This document shows positions 12,410-23,225 of a DNA stretch of 64,000 nt, piece after piece. The position numbers and the translations under genes are program-made. The stretch spans positions 124,001 to 188,000 of the forward strand of contig WIXG01000067.1 of NCBI GenBank assembly GCA_009869945.1, read 5' to 3'. Source of the stretch: Mesaphorura yosii (taxonomy: Eukaryota > Arthropoda > Collembola > Poduromorpha > Tullbergiidae). Each line of letters starts with the position of its first letter. The first letter of the stretch is position 1. The notes under the pieces were generated by a model, which saw nothing but the letters and a program-made list of their open reading frames with translations, was not told the DNA's origin and searched no databases.

Positions 12410-12812
12410 ATGTCTAGAGGTTTCATTGACATTGTCAATGGACTCAAGAGCATGTACAAGGTCATTCGTGGTCAGCGAAAGACTGAGGAGCCTCAGGGAG
12501 GTAGTCCAGCTGCTGCAGGCACATGTGGAGGAGCAACTTCCCAACGTCGGGGAAGAAACCATGAACCGGAACCTTTCGACACGAAGAATCCACCTTTGAA
12601 GGAAAATCCATTTGCAAGGAAAAGGAAATTCTTGGACCTTCGTAAGTTCACAAGATTACAGACAACATTTATTCTGACATTTCCTGAGCTCAGCTGTTTT
12701 AGTCCGACGACAGCGAGATGTTCCAGAAACCTTCGACGAGGCGCACGTGCGCGTGAAACACCTCACAGCAGCTGGAAAGGCAAATAATTCGGGACTGCCA
12801 TGCTTGCACTAG
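12410..12812 (+). CDS. Unrecognised small basic protein
   Basis: Two exons, 12410-12641 and 12703-12812, predict 113 residues. The donor CTTC/GTAAGT and acceptor GTTTTAG keep the frame. I do not recognise the family. The N-terminus has an amphipathic helix (FIDIVNGLKSMYKVIRGQRK), then a Gly/Ala/Gln-poor-complexity linker, a basic patch (NPFARKRKFLDLLRRQRDV) that could be a nuclear signal, and a short C-terminal part (ETFDEAHVRVKHLTAAGKAN). There is no signal peptide or membrane segment. The second exon's end is less certain than the first, because another long open frame (12814-13038) follows. An AATAAA lies at 13074. Confidence 0.5.
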
Positions 12813-12832
12813 ATTGGGCAAGCGGAAACAAA

Positions 12833-12855
12833 CCCGGGCTCGTGCCAAGCCCGGG
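12833..12855. repeat. Perfect inverted repeat (8 bp stem, 7 nt loop)
   Basis: The arms CCCGGGCT and AGCCCGGG flank a 7 nt loop in the predicted 3' UTR, 20 nt past the stop. The GC-only core makes a stable RNA hairpin likely. Purpose unknown. Confidence 0.55.
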
Positions 12856-13073
12856 GAAAACGATGGTGCATCGATGGACCTGATTCCTGTTTCAAGAAAT
12901 TCCACGAGCAATCCAACCAACACACTGCAACCAGACCCTCACCTTCAGCCATACTTGTCGAATCTCAGGTATCGCTATTTGACATGTCAGAGTATACCAA
13001 GCTTAGCTAATTTGGATTTACATGATTTCATTTCATAATTCATGTGCAATTTGTAAACCTGTTGTGCTCATAT

Positions 13074-13079
13074 AATAAA
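13074..13079 (+). promoter_or_regulatory. Probable poly(A) signal
   Basis: AATAAA 262 nt after the stop of the small basic protein, followed by a T-rich run. Confidence 0.5.
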
Positions 13080-13663
13080 TTTTTGGGTTATTAATTATTT
13101 TTATCGGCCAGGCCGTTATTTCTTCAGCCATCCAACTTAGGCTGATTGAAACTAATTTATTCGGCCTTAACAACTGGGTAGTGTGTCTAGTCACTCGGAA
13201 CCTGATTACCGTTTGCAGTACTAGTCAATAGGAGGCTAAAGGTTAATAGTCATTGTCTTCGCTTGGATGTTGGCTGGGAAAACATGGTAAATTACTTCTG
13301 GGCCGGGCAAACACAATTTACACTGTAAACTCCTGCTGTTTGCCCGACAAAAGTTCAAACCCAGGTCCTATTTTAGAGCCTATTACATCATGACGGTTGA
13401 TAATTCGATTGTTTACATTACTCCAGTTCTCGTGCTCACATAGTGCAGTGTTATCAGTGTGGGACTTTTTTTTGTTGTAGCGAGGATGGTGTAAAAGTCA
13501 ACAAAAAGTTCTGCTCACAATTCATATCTCACAATGGCATAACTACTAATACGGCATTGTACTGATCATAGTTTAGTTTGGCTCACGTGTTCGTCCGAGC
13601 ACGGAACACGACGACGATTTTCAGTTCAACATTTGATTCCTGGTTGAGCAGAGTTTTAATTTC

Positions 13664-14859
13664 ATGATGATTTCAGTAAATTCTCTGTTGAGCAGTGTTT
13701 ACCTGCAAATTGGCGTTGGACTGACAGTCTGTTTCTTCGCGGCCAAGTATTTCAAGCGGAGAAGTGACGAGAAGAAATGGTAAGAATTACAAAAGTATAG
13801 TTAAAACAGAACCATCAAGCACACTCACGCTTGTTTTCAGGGCGTACTGGAGTCAAAAGTCAAAGGACAAAGTCATAATTCATGGCCTGTACGGAAACAG
13901 TAAATTCCTGCCCAGCGTGTCACCGTTCGTAGTGAAGCTCGAGACTTATCTGCGAATCGCTAAAATACCGTTCGAGGTAAGTGGGCGGTGAGCTGACGAC
14001 TCCGGAAATTAATTGACCAAATGTAATCAATGCGTGCAAGTAATTCACATCGCCCTTTCCAGATCGACAAAACAGCGCCGTGGGGCCCGAAAGGCAAGAC
14101 GCCTTGGATAAGTGCGAATGGAGTCAACATTTCAGATTCGCAACTGTGCGTTGAGTACCTGCAAAAGTAAGTCGAACCCCACTTCACTGCCACACCATTC
14201 AAAAATCAGACAACTAATCGATTGACAATTGCAGGAAATTCGAGACAAGGCTCAACCGTTCGTACACTGAAGTGGAGCAGGCCATCGCAACCACCGTCCG
14301 CATAATGCTGGAGGAGCACACGTACTGGTAAGTATTCACTTGGACTGGGACTTTTTCTTTACACTATCGAAGGGTTGCGCATCCCTCCAGGGGCGGAGTC
14401 CTCTACCGCTTTCAATACGGTGGCCGGGAAACGCTGCAGAAGGTGTTCAGCGGGGAGACGACCTTCACGAACTGGCTCATCTTCACCATGATTTCCCCGT
14501 CCGTGAAGGACATGGCCTGGAAACAGGGAATGGGGAGGCACAGCGAGGACGAAGTGCTACAAATGGTACTGAAGGACGTACGAACTCTGTCGCAAATCTT
14601 GGGGAGACGCAAGTACTTGCTTGGGAACGAAGTTTGTGAAGAGGATGCAGCCGTATTTGGCCTGCTTTCGATGGGAGTCTTTGCATCCGACAGTCCGTTC
14701 AAGGCGGCGTACGATGGTGAGAGATGACATGCTATAATTCGCCAATCTTGGACCTGTATTTCAAATTTGCTTTCAGGAGAGCTCAAAAACTTGAAAGACT
14801 ACTGCTACCGAATCAAGAAGGAGTTTTGGCCTGATTGGGACAAGCGTCTCGAGAAATGA
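13664..14859 (+). CDS. fax: Failed axon connections (fax/FAXC) homologue, metaxin-like GST fold
   Basis: Six exons, 13664-13779, 13841-13976, 14063-14166, 14235-14327, 14391-14716 and 14777-14859, give 285 residues. Fax proteins genetically interact with Abl in axon guidance in Drosophila; their biochemical role is not settled. An N-terminal hydrophobic segment (residues about 13-31, VYLQIGVGLTVCFFAAKYF) is followed by basic residues, as in an N-terminal anchor. The thioredoxin-like half has SPFVVKLETYLRIAKIPFE, then GPKGKTPWISANG and ISDSQLCVEYLQ. The helical GST-C half ends with RRKYLLGNEVCEEDAAVFGL. These match the fax/metaxin family. Introns are 60-86 nt. Either of two adjacent ATGs (13664, 13667) could start translation. 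Its stop is only 6 nt from the stop of the convergent GT92 gene. Confidence 0.92.
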
Positions 14860-14860
14860 A

Positions 14861-14866
14861 TTTATT
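14861..14866 (-). promoter_or_regulatory. Poly(A) signal overlapping the GT92 stop codon
   Basis: Minus-strand AATAAA whose first base is the last base of the GT92 TGA. Cleavage 10-30 nt on would fall inside the last coding exon of fax on the other strand. Confidence 0.55.
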
Positions 14867-16299
14867 CAACTCTTGCTTGATAAATACAACCGAAAACTTG
14901 CTGTATCTTGCATTCGCTGCTTGAAGTTCATTATTCTATCATCATGCACGAGCATCTCGTTAAGAATAGGCTGCCTCTTTGTCGAGATCGATGCACACGA
15001 GCGGTAATGGTTCATTATCAGGTCACTCGGGCTGAACTCAAACGTGTGGTTCAGTCTATTTGTCTTTCTTCTTACGCTGCGATCACTCCAGAATTTCGTC
15101 ACCCAATGATGGCCCACTTGCTCAACACGCTCCGGGCGCATGATATACTTGCTCCGCATTTCGGCAGGCCATACTTTCCTCGTACGCAGGTGGCAGTTGA
15201 TTGAATTGTCAAACACATCAAATCCATTCAAATACTCTTGACCAGGCTCGCGTTTACAGAACTCTAAGCAAAAGAACGTGTTTCTTATCAAATACTGGCT
15301 GTAGTTTCTGTATTCCATTCTCCGCATCACTTTGAGAATCGAGTCTTGTGCTTGTGGAACGATGATCTCGTCCACATCCACGACGAGCACGTAAGTGTAG
15401 TCGATATTCCTGAGGAGGCAGTCATTTAAGGCCGCCAGCGAGCCGTAGTCCCAGAGTTCGTTCCAAGTGCCTGTTGGCACATTCCAAGCCTGGAGCTGGA
15501 CTTGAATCCCCGAAATCGCCGATCCAAGCTTCGATAAATACCTACGAACTGCTGGCGAAATGCTGAGGTCGTAGAATGTGAACCGGGTCACGCCCATGGC
15601 CTCGTAGTACGAAATGAATTGCGCGAGCTGGTGCACGTTGTCGAATGGTCCAAACAGAGGCCGCACGCAAATGGAAAGGAAACCCCGTAATGGGCTTCTT
15701 GATTGAATGGGAATCAATTTCGTTGGATAATTCGGGATTTCCTTTGGATAAATTGATATGTGGAGTGAACTGATGTTGGTCAATGTGAGCTCTGTCCCAC
15801 ATTTTATGAATAGGCCAGCGTAAATCTTCAATCCTTCTTCGAATATTTGCCTGGTAAACACTCGTGAGCATGAAGAATTCATGAGTCGACCTCCGTCCTC
15901 GTAAAATACGCGGCCACGGAATTCCATTCCGAAATACGATTCGTCCTTCAGTGAGGGCCACTGCAGTGGATTCTGCCTGAGTCTCGCTCGTGGAATCTTC
16001 CACAGCCCAACGACCCTAACGAGTGCGGGTCGATGCCGGTCGTCCAAGTACGTGCTGTACACAAACAACTCGTCACTCACTCGCGTCCAAGTGTTTTGCT
16101 GCTCGAAGCCTTGGTCAGAGTCGATTCTACTTAAATATTGAGTGGATTCAATTCCTGTGGCAGGAAATTGGCCAATTTCGGAACACGCGTACCTTGTCAC
16201 CACCTTAGTCAGGCTCACGAGCAGGATCAGTATTAAGACTGTGAGAGCCAAGAAGTGAAGAGTGTTTTGGAGTGCTTTCTTTGACTTTCTTATCTTCAT
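14866..16299 (-). CDS. Glycosyltransferase family 92 (DUF23) protein
   Basis: A single coding exon of 477 residues. GT92 enzymes are Golgi type II membrane proteins that add galactose, for example to core fucose of N-glycans in nematodes. Residues about 13-33 form a membrane anchor (LHFLALTVLILILLVSL) after a basic cytosolic tail. The catalytic region contains SICVRPLFGPFDNVHQLAQF, ISYYEAMGVTRFTFYDLS, the acidic metal site VLVVDVDEIIVP (DVD at 308-310), and the later HYRSC block typical of the family. Cys residues in the lumenal part suit disulfides. The start is the first ATG in frame; no upstream exon is needed. Being intronless among intron-rich neighbours, it may be a retrocopy or a family that lost introns. 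The acceptor sugar cannot be told from sequence. Confidence 0.9.
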   Translation of the reverse strand: MKIRKSKKALQNTLHFLALTVLILILLVSLTKVVTRYACSEIGQFPATGIESTQYLSRIDSDQGFEQQNTWTRVSDELFVYSTYLDDRHRPALVRVVGLWKIPRARLRQNPLQWPSLKDESYFGMEFRGRVFYEDGGRLMNSSCSRVFTRQIFEEGLKIYAGLFIKCGTELTLTNISSLHISIYPKEIPNYPTKLIPIQSRSPLRGFLSICVRPLFGPFDNVHQLAQFISYYEAMGVTRFTFYDLSISPAVRRYLSKLGSAISGIQVQLQAWNVPTGTWNELWDYGSLAALNDCLLRNIDYTYVLVVDVDEIIVPQAQDSILKVMRRMEYRNYSQYLIRNTFFCLEFCKREPGQEYLNGFDVFDNSINCHLRTRKVWPAEMRSKYIMRPERVEQVGHHWVTKFWSDRSVRRKTNRLNHTFEFSPSDLIMNHYRSCASISTKRQPILNEMLVHDDRIMNFKQRMQDTASFRLYLSSKS

Positions 16300-16549
16300 A
16301 TTCAACGTAGGTACTAAATTCTTGAGTTGTTGGTCTCAGGTTCAGGAAATTAATTTCCATCTCCCTGTGAGAATTTTGTCAACGAAACGGCAGCGCAGAC
16401 AGGCGTCAGTCTTCAATTCGAATTTTCTTTGCAATTCGCTTTTCTCTAGCTTGAGAAGTCCGCTGAACTCAAAACTGACTGTTTCAAGGCTAAGATGATC
16501 TGTCAATAGTAAGAAATCGGATTAATTCCGCACTCCTCCCCAGACTACC
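16300..16549. promoter_or_regulatory. Compact bidirectional promoter between GT92 and Reeler-DOMON genes
   Basis: Only 250 nt separate the two ATGs, which point away from each other. Unless either gene has a distant 5' exon, both promoters and 5' UTRs must fit here. No TATA box was assigned. Confidence 0.4.
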
Positions 16550-18226
16550 ATGAAGACGTCCTTCTTAATACTCCCACCACTCCTTCTCTTCTGCTGCTCC
16601 CTCATCCCCAAAAGTTCCTCGTACCTTCAGTACACGGAGCACTCCTGCACCGATCTCACCCCGAAGGCGTTCAACGACGTGACCCACGCCGAGACGATTT
16701 CCCCCTCGAAGATTGTACACTCAAAGTGGAGAAGACGGAAGAGATCAATCACGCACGAGAAGTACGACACTTTCGAGGAGCCCCCGTTCAGAGTTCGAGT
16801 GAGGGCGAAGCGGTACAAGCGAGACTCGGACGTCACTGGTAAGATGCTAATGAACAATTAGCTGAAAGGTTTACAGTTATTGTAGTGCTAATGAACTTGG
16901 ATTGCAGTTCACGTTGAAGGAAACACGAACTTTGATGGACTCATCCTTCAAACGCGAGCAATTCCGGGGACAACGGAAGCTTATGTGGGCTCGAGTGTTG
17001 GGCTCGTTGGGCAGTACGCTGGGCTGAAGAGCCCGTACAAGTACTTGACGTGCTTCGATTTGCCGTACGGGACGGTCGTGGATGGTGGGAATCATGTCGG
17101 GGAGTTGAGCAACGCAAGTTTTATTTGGCGATCTCCCGACTTCAACGTTGGGGACATTGAATTCAAGTAAGTTCCAGTCGTTAGTCTGGTTGGATCCTGC
17201 CATGACTTCATTTCATAGCCGATTTGCAGGGCCAGCGTCCTCCGAAAAATCAATTACTGGACGCTCGTGTCCCACAGGCTGACATTCAACCCATTTCGTA
17301 AGTTCAAGCCCCAAAACGTTACATACTTTGTGCACATTCAAACCACAGATTCTCATCCGCAGCGATAAGCAGCTACTCTTGCGGCTCCACGATTGCCTGC
17401 TTCCGCGTTTGCCCGCTGGACGTCAACCCCTGCCTGCCTCGCGAGGCACTTTACGTGTTCACGTACCACGCCGACTACCTGCCGAACGGGCATGTTGAAT
17501 TTACGATTGGTGGAAGGATTCCGAACAACAATGTAAGACTGCAGAATGGAATAGTTTACGACGTAGTGCAGATAAATGGCAAAGATAAATAGTGTGATTT
17601 GCATAATTCAGTCGTACGTAGCTATCGCTTTCGGAAACGAGTACGATAATTTACTACAAGCCGAGATGATTGCCTGCCACATTCATAACGGGCACGTGAA
17701 ACTGAAGCACTTACTCATTGAGAGTCTTTACCTTGCACCGTTGGAGCCCGAACACATTGACGTAATTCTGAGAACTGATTCTTGAGTGCCAATTTACGGT
17801 ACGAGAATAACAGGATACGTGCACTTTCCATGCAGACCGCTCATCCGATGGAGGTCGACGACTACGACTTGGACGGAAACATGCTCTGGTGCCGGTTTCG
17901 TCGACCAATGAGGCCTGACACGATCATCAACCCACGACTCAACCTGTACCATTTCCACTTTTGGGGCAGCACGGACTACTTTCATCAACGTGAGTCCATT
18001 TCTCATCCCGTAAATTGCAATTCTGTCAACAGTTCGTGTTCAAATTCTCCCCGCAGATTTCCACTTGCCGAGGCGCGAGTTCATCCACTCAACGAAATTC
18101 AAGCGGAATCTGACAACACCGTACAATGAAATTATAGCCGGAGCCAGTGCGCATTGCGCTCATGAAATTCTCCTGTTTGCTTCAGCGATGAGTATCATAG
18201 GGGCAAAGTGGAGCCTTAGCATGTAA
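16550..18226 (+). CDS. Secreted Reeler + DOMON protein (FRRS1-like, without cytochrome b561)
   Basis: Seven exons, 16550-16838, 16908-17166, 17230-17297, 17363-17532, 17612-17761, 17836-17989 and 18057-18226, give 419 residues, all in phase. A signal peptide occupies residues 1-24 (FLILPPLLLFCCSLI). Two dibasic furin-type sites, RRRKR/S and RYKR/D, separate a short pro-region from a Reeler domain (from about residue 97, FDGLILQTRAIPGTTEAYVG to the FIWRSPDFNVGDIEF block). A DOMON domain follows, with SYVAIAFGNEYDNLLQAEMI and MLWCRFRRPM. In ferric-chelate reductase 1 relatives these two domains precede a six-helix cytochrome b561; here the protein stops after one weakly hydrophobic tail (EILLFASAMSIIGA), so no reductase core is present. 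The tail could be a lipid-anchor signal. Exact ligand unknown. Confidence 0.82.
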
Positions 18227-18242
18227 TTCATATTGTAGTCAG

Positions 18243-18248
18243 TTTATT
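18243..18248 (-). promoter_or_regulatory. Probable poly(A) signal of PECR
   Basis: Minus-strand AATAAA, 106 nt past the PECR stop. Cleavage would fall at or just inside the 3' end of the convergent Reeler-DOMON reading frame. Confidence 0.5.
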
Positions 18249-18353
18249 GAATCACAGCTCGGCAAAATAGAAGCACACAAAAGCGGGTGCTGCTTTCTCT
18301 TCTGAGGGCTACAGGTAATTTGTGAACGTCAGTCATAATTTGGCAGGGGATTC

Positions 18354-19463
<1,110 letters not shown>

Positions 19464-20019
19464 GACGAAGTTCGCAGGCAGGAGAATTATTTAGCTGGAC
19501 TGCAACTGTTGAGAGCTCTTCTCACATTTTAAAATGTGGTCTTCCCGGACTCATCAACTTCAACTTTATTAACACTTCAACTTTTTCACGAAGATGAGCA
19601 AATGAAACTGCTGGGTAATGAAAAGACTTCCTGACGCCCTCGCTGTTTCTCGTTTAATTAAAGCACGCATGGAATTCCACGATGATTGGCCGAGTAAAAA
19701 CGCAGTTTATTGTCGTAAATACGAGTTTAATCAATTCAGTATCATAGAAAGTAGTTACAATTCTAATTTAGATATCACTCACGTCTCACTATGATGTACA
19801 CGCCATCAGAAGCTTGCTTGAAATTAATACGGACTCTCTTGAATACAAACCGGGATTTGGAACTCTAATACTTGATTCGATAAGAAGCTACGTGTAAAAT
19901 TATTACAGAAGGGTTATCAGCACGTTGGATAATTCTGGTATTCCTTATATTGTACACTGATTATGTTCCAATTAGTTACATGGCGCAAAGCGAATATTGT
20001 CAATCAATGATATGCGTAT
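19464..20019. other. PECR upstream and IDI1 downstream region
   Basis: 556 nt between two minus-strand genes. A minus-strand AATAAA at 19706-19711 could end IDI1 transcripts. No exon is seen. Confidence 0.4.
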
Positions 20020-20931
20020 TTACAACCCCAGCCGATAAATCTTGTCAAACTCCTGAAACCGGGACAGATCATTCATCCCGTTCCACCATTCCTGGAGTTT
20101 CCCAGTTTTCGTGATCAGGTTGAACCACGGAGTGAACTGGACATTGTTGTTGCCAGCACTCGCTTGGAAGTCGAGAAACTCCTCCATCGACATGTAGCGG
20201 ACGTCATCCACCTCGTTCGTGTTTGGCTTAATCGTCACGTCCGCCTGAATGAAGAGGATGTAGTCGATCTCGTGCTCGCCCCAAATGCTACTCCCACTCT
20301 TGGCCTTGTAGTGGACTCGAGTCAAGTACTTGAAGGCCTCGAGTGGAATCTGCTCCTTTGGGATGCCCAACTCTTCGTAGAGTCTTCGCTGCGCCGCAAT
20401 CTTCACTCCGAGCCCGTCCTTCTCCATCATCTCGTCAGCGTTCGTGTACAGTGGGTGACTGCAGCACGTGTTTGAGTAGTTAGACGGGAAAGTGATCTTG
20501 GTCTTCGATCTCTGCTGGAGGAGCAACTGCCCCTTCGAGTTGAAGAGAAAGACACTGAATGCGCGATGGAGTGGAATGTCACCAGTGACTGGGTCGATGA
20601 GATGACACTTCTTCTTGGAGTCGTGGCCAATGACCTCGTCCTGGTCGTTGACGAGGATGCACTCTTCCGCGAGCAGCTGCAGCTGGGAAGGGTCGATGGA
20701 GTCCTCGGAGAAGGTGCTCGGTATGATTTGCTGTGGTGCGGGCATCGTTGATCTTGTGTACTTTGTCAATGTGAAGCTGGAGAAGTAGGAGCAATGCTGA
20801 GACGTTGGCTTTGTGATCTGGCTTGGACTGCTTTGGCGGTGCTTTGTGAATCCTCTTGGAACTGTGGAGAGGAGTCGTTGGCTTTGGAGTTGTGGAGTGA
20901 GTGGAATGAGATTACGCGTCAGTGAGAGCAT
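20020..20931 (-). CDS. IDI1: Isopentenyl-diphosphate delta-isomerase type 1
   Basis: A single coding exon of 303 residues. It interconverts isopentenyl and dimethylallyl diphosphate, feeding farnesyl diphosphate, ubiquinone, dolichol and, in arthropods, juvenile hormone synthesis. The catalytic Cys lies in SNTCCSHPL and the catalytic Glu in WGEHEIDYI. The Nudix-like helix is KIAAQRRLYEELGIP, and the C-terminus has FTPWFNLI and EWWNGMNDL. The first 62 residues before a second Met (position 63, MPAPQQ) are Arg/Ser/Thr-rich with few acids and look like a mitochondrial presequence, so two isoforms from two starts are possible. The protein ends IYRLGL, not the peroxisomal YRM of the mammalian enzyme. 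It lacks introns in the coding part. Confidence 0.96.
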   Translation of the reverse strand: MLSLTRNLIPLTPQLQSQRLLSTVPRGFTKHRQSSPSQITKPTSQHCSYFSSFTLTKYTRSTMPAPQQIIPSTFSEDSIDPSQLQLLAEECILVNDQDEVIGHDSKKKCHLIDPVTGDIPLHRAFSVFLFNSKGQLLLQQRSKTKITFPSNYSNTCCSHPLYTNADEMMEKDGLGVKIAAQRRLYEELGIPKEQIPLEAFKYLTRVHYKAKSGSSIWGEHEIDYILFIQADVTIKPNTNEVDDVRYMSMEEFLDFQASAGNNNVQFTPWFNLITKTGKLQEWWNGMNDLSRFQEFDKIYRLGL

Positions 20932-23225
20932 ATCTGGAAATGAAAAGATTACGCGATGAGGGAATTAGTCTCAGGTTTGCACTTCTTCTTGTGCCACAAG
21001 GCTGAAGCCAATTACTAGAAGTATTTCGCGTGCTGAAACAGCCTACTCATGTCTTAGATATGCAGAAGTGTCGCGTTTTCGGTGAACTTTCAGAGTCAAG
21101 ATAACATCTACGATATTAAACGTTAAAAGTTACACCGAGCTAAAGTTGGAAGCTTTCACGAAAGATGAAAGACTAAAAAGACTTCTTTCACTCTGACTTT
21201 CGCTAGAGAACTGAGCAGTTTCACTTCAAAAGACCCGGATTCCGACTGCAATCTTGAGTTCATTGTTCTCGTCGCTGCAGAAGTGTCGGGATCGCAAAGA
21301 TGAGATCTCCTTCGCTATTGTGCTTTTATGCCGAGTCGAGGTGAACGAGACCTGTTTTCCGCCGAAATGTCAATGAATGTCAATTAAGAACACTTACAAT
21401 TTGGTTCCAATCTCCTGTCTTGCTCTGTGCTTGAGTGCACTGAATCGATTAATGAACGAGGCTTAGCGAACGAGAGCGAGTGCGCGACTGATCAAAATTA
21501 GAGTTCCTTCCTGCCCAAGAAGACTCTTTCAGCTCTAACCTTCTGAACGACCCAAATTGCCCCTGCTTCCTACGTGTGCAGCAAACTTAACCGACTTGGT
21601 ACAGAGTCTGTGCAAAAAGCCACAAGCCACACCGTATCTTGGTCACCTTATCACGCAGCTCGTGTTGGCCGACGCTTGCGTACTTTCGTACGAACGGACG
21701 TAAAAAACATATCGAACGAGTTTTTCCAGCGTTTTTTTCAGGGCGTGCAAACTGTGGCTGGCTGATTTGCACGAAATAATGTGCGAGTGACGGAATTCTC
21801 AAAGGCGATGACGAAAGCGATTCTTAATTTCAGAAGACTAACGAAGTGGGAACTCACCTGAAGCTTCCTCGCCTACGTTGCTAATGGAACTGCTAACGAA
21901 CGAGAAGTCTGATGGAAATCCCTTTTGTGATTACGATCTACTCGATTTACTTCACATAAATGAATTCACTCGACGCAACAGGTCAAGAAAATGATTACGA
22001 AATACGATTTCTCTTTTCCTCCTTCCAACATTCTTCTTCGTATCGAATGCAAATAACGCGAACGACAATGGAATGCAAATCCTAGCTACAATAAACAGAA
22101 GTTTGCAAAGAGTCCAAAGGCAATGGTGCTCAAAAACTGGCAACCAAACCCGGCCAAATGCAGCCTTGATCAGCTAAGAAGCTTCGGCTTACAATGGAGC
22201 ATAATTTACATTTTCCTGTTTTTGCATAAACTCTTCCTTCGGATAACTACGAGTAAGCAGTTAATTTGAATTTCTCTGAAACCAATCCTAACTGAGGAGA
22301 TGAACCCCAGTGGAAAATTCCGACAGAATTTCAGCCATGCAACTGGCACGAGGATTCCGCACTCGTGTACTCCTGCACAAAAACTCGTTTCATGTAAATC
22401 AGGTTTTGAGTTCTAACAATTGCTGAGAATGAAAGCATCTGATCGTCGGAAATGTGACATCAAAGGTCGGTTCGCTTTTGAATCCAGACAAAAGAGCTCT
22501 GTGTGAATAGGCCACATACGAGCATGGTTGAGTTTCGTGGATTTTTGAAAACGGAAAAAACATTTGGCCGGAGATAGATTCTTGACGATGTCGATTCAAG
22601 TGGAAGGTGTTGCGAACGGGGCGAGGTCTTTCGCCAACGCGTGCAAGTGCACATGCAATCTTGAACCGTTTAATTGAATTCACCCTTCACAAGATTCGAT
22701 TGACGCAAAAACAAGTCCTTTTAATTGATTTAACCTTAACAGCAAGCACAACAAGAGAGAATGCGGAACACACACGAGAGACATCATCCTGCTATATTCT
22801 AATTTCTGAATTCTTGTTGGCTTGATTGAAATGGTGACAATTTTGCACAGCAATCACATTTTATGCAATTACGCAAGAAATAGAATCGTTGCGGAGATTT
22901 GTGGCCTGATTTCTGCACATCTCCATATGCAAACGATTTACAGATGATTTTCCATCCACTTTTATTTGTGCCGAGCCTTTCAAATGCAATTTTCAAAACG
23001 CAATCCTTAGACTGAAACCCAAAGCTGTGATCACACACGCCGCTCGAGCATTATTTAATTCAATGGCAAAATATTGTTCACAAAGACTACAAAGTAGCGA
23101 GAGAGGATTTCTGGTGACTACTACCTGACTATTTATAAGTATTTATGTGAAGAGTTTGCATAGTGTTCAGTACAAGAAGTAGTTTCAACTGAATGATCAG
23201 AAGAGGAAGCCAGTCCGTCCGTCGT
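20932..23225. other. Intergenic, no gene recognised
   Basis: About 2.3 kb upstream of IDI1 and downstream of TOMM22. Only short frames are open. A minus-strand ATTAAA near 23056 could serve TOMM22. No repeat or RNA gene is evident. Confidence 0.4.

Larger units (their letters stand above)
12813..13663. other. 3' UTR and intergenic stretch before fax
   Basis: 851 nt holding the hairpin at 12833-12855 and AATAAA at 13074-13079 for the upstream gene, followed by sequence without a supported exon. The fax promoter should lie in the right half. Confidence 0.45.
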
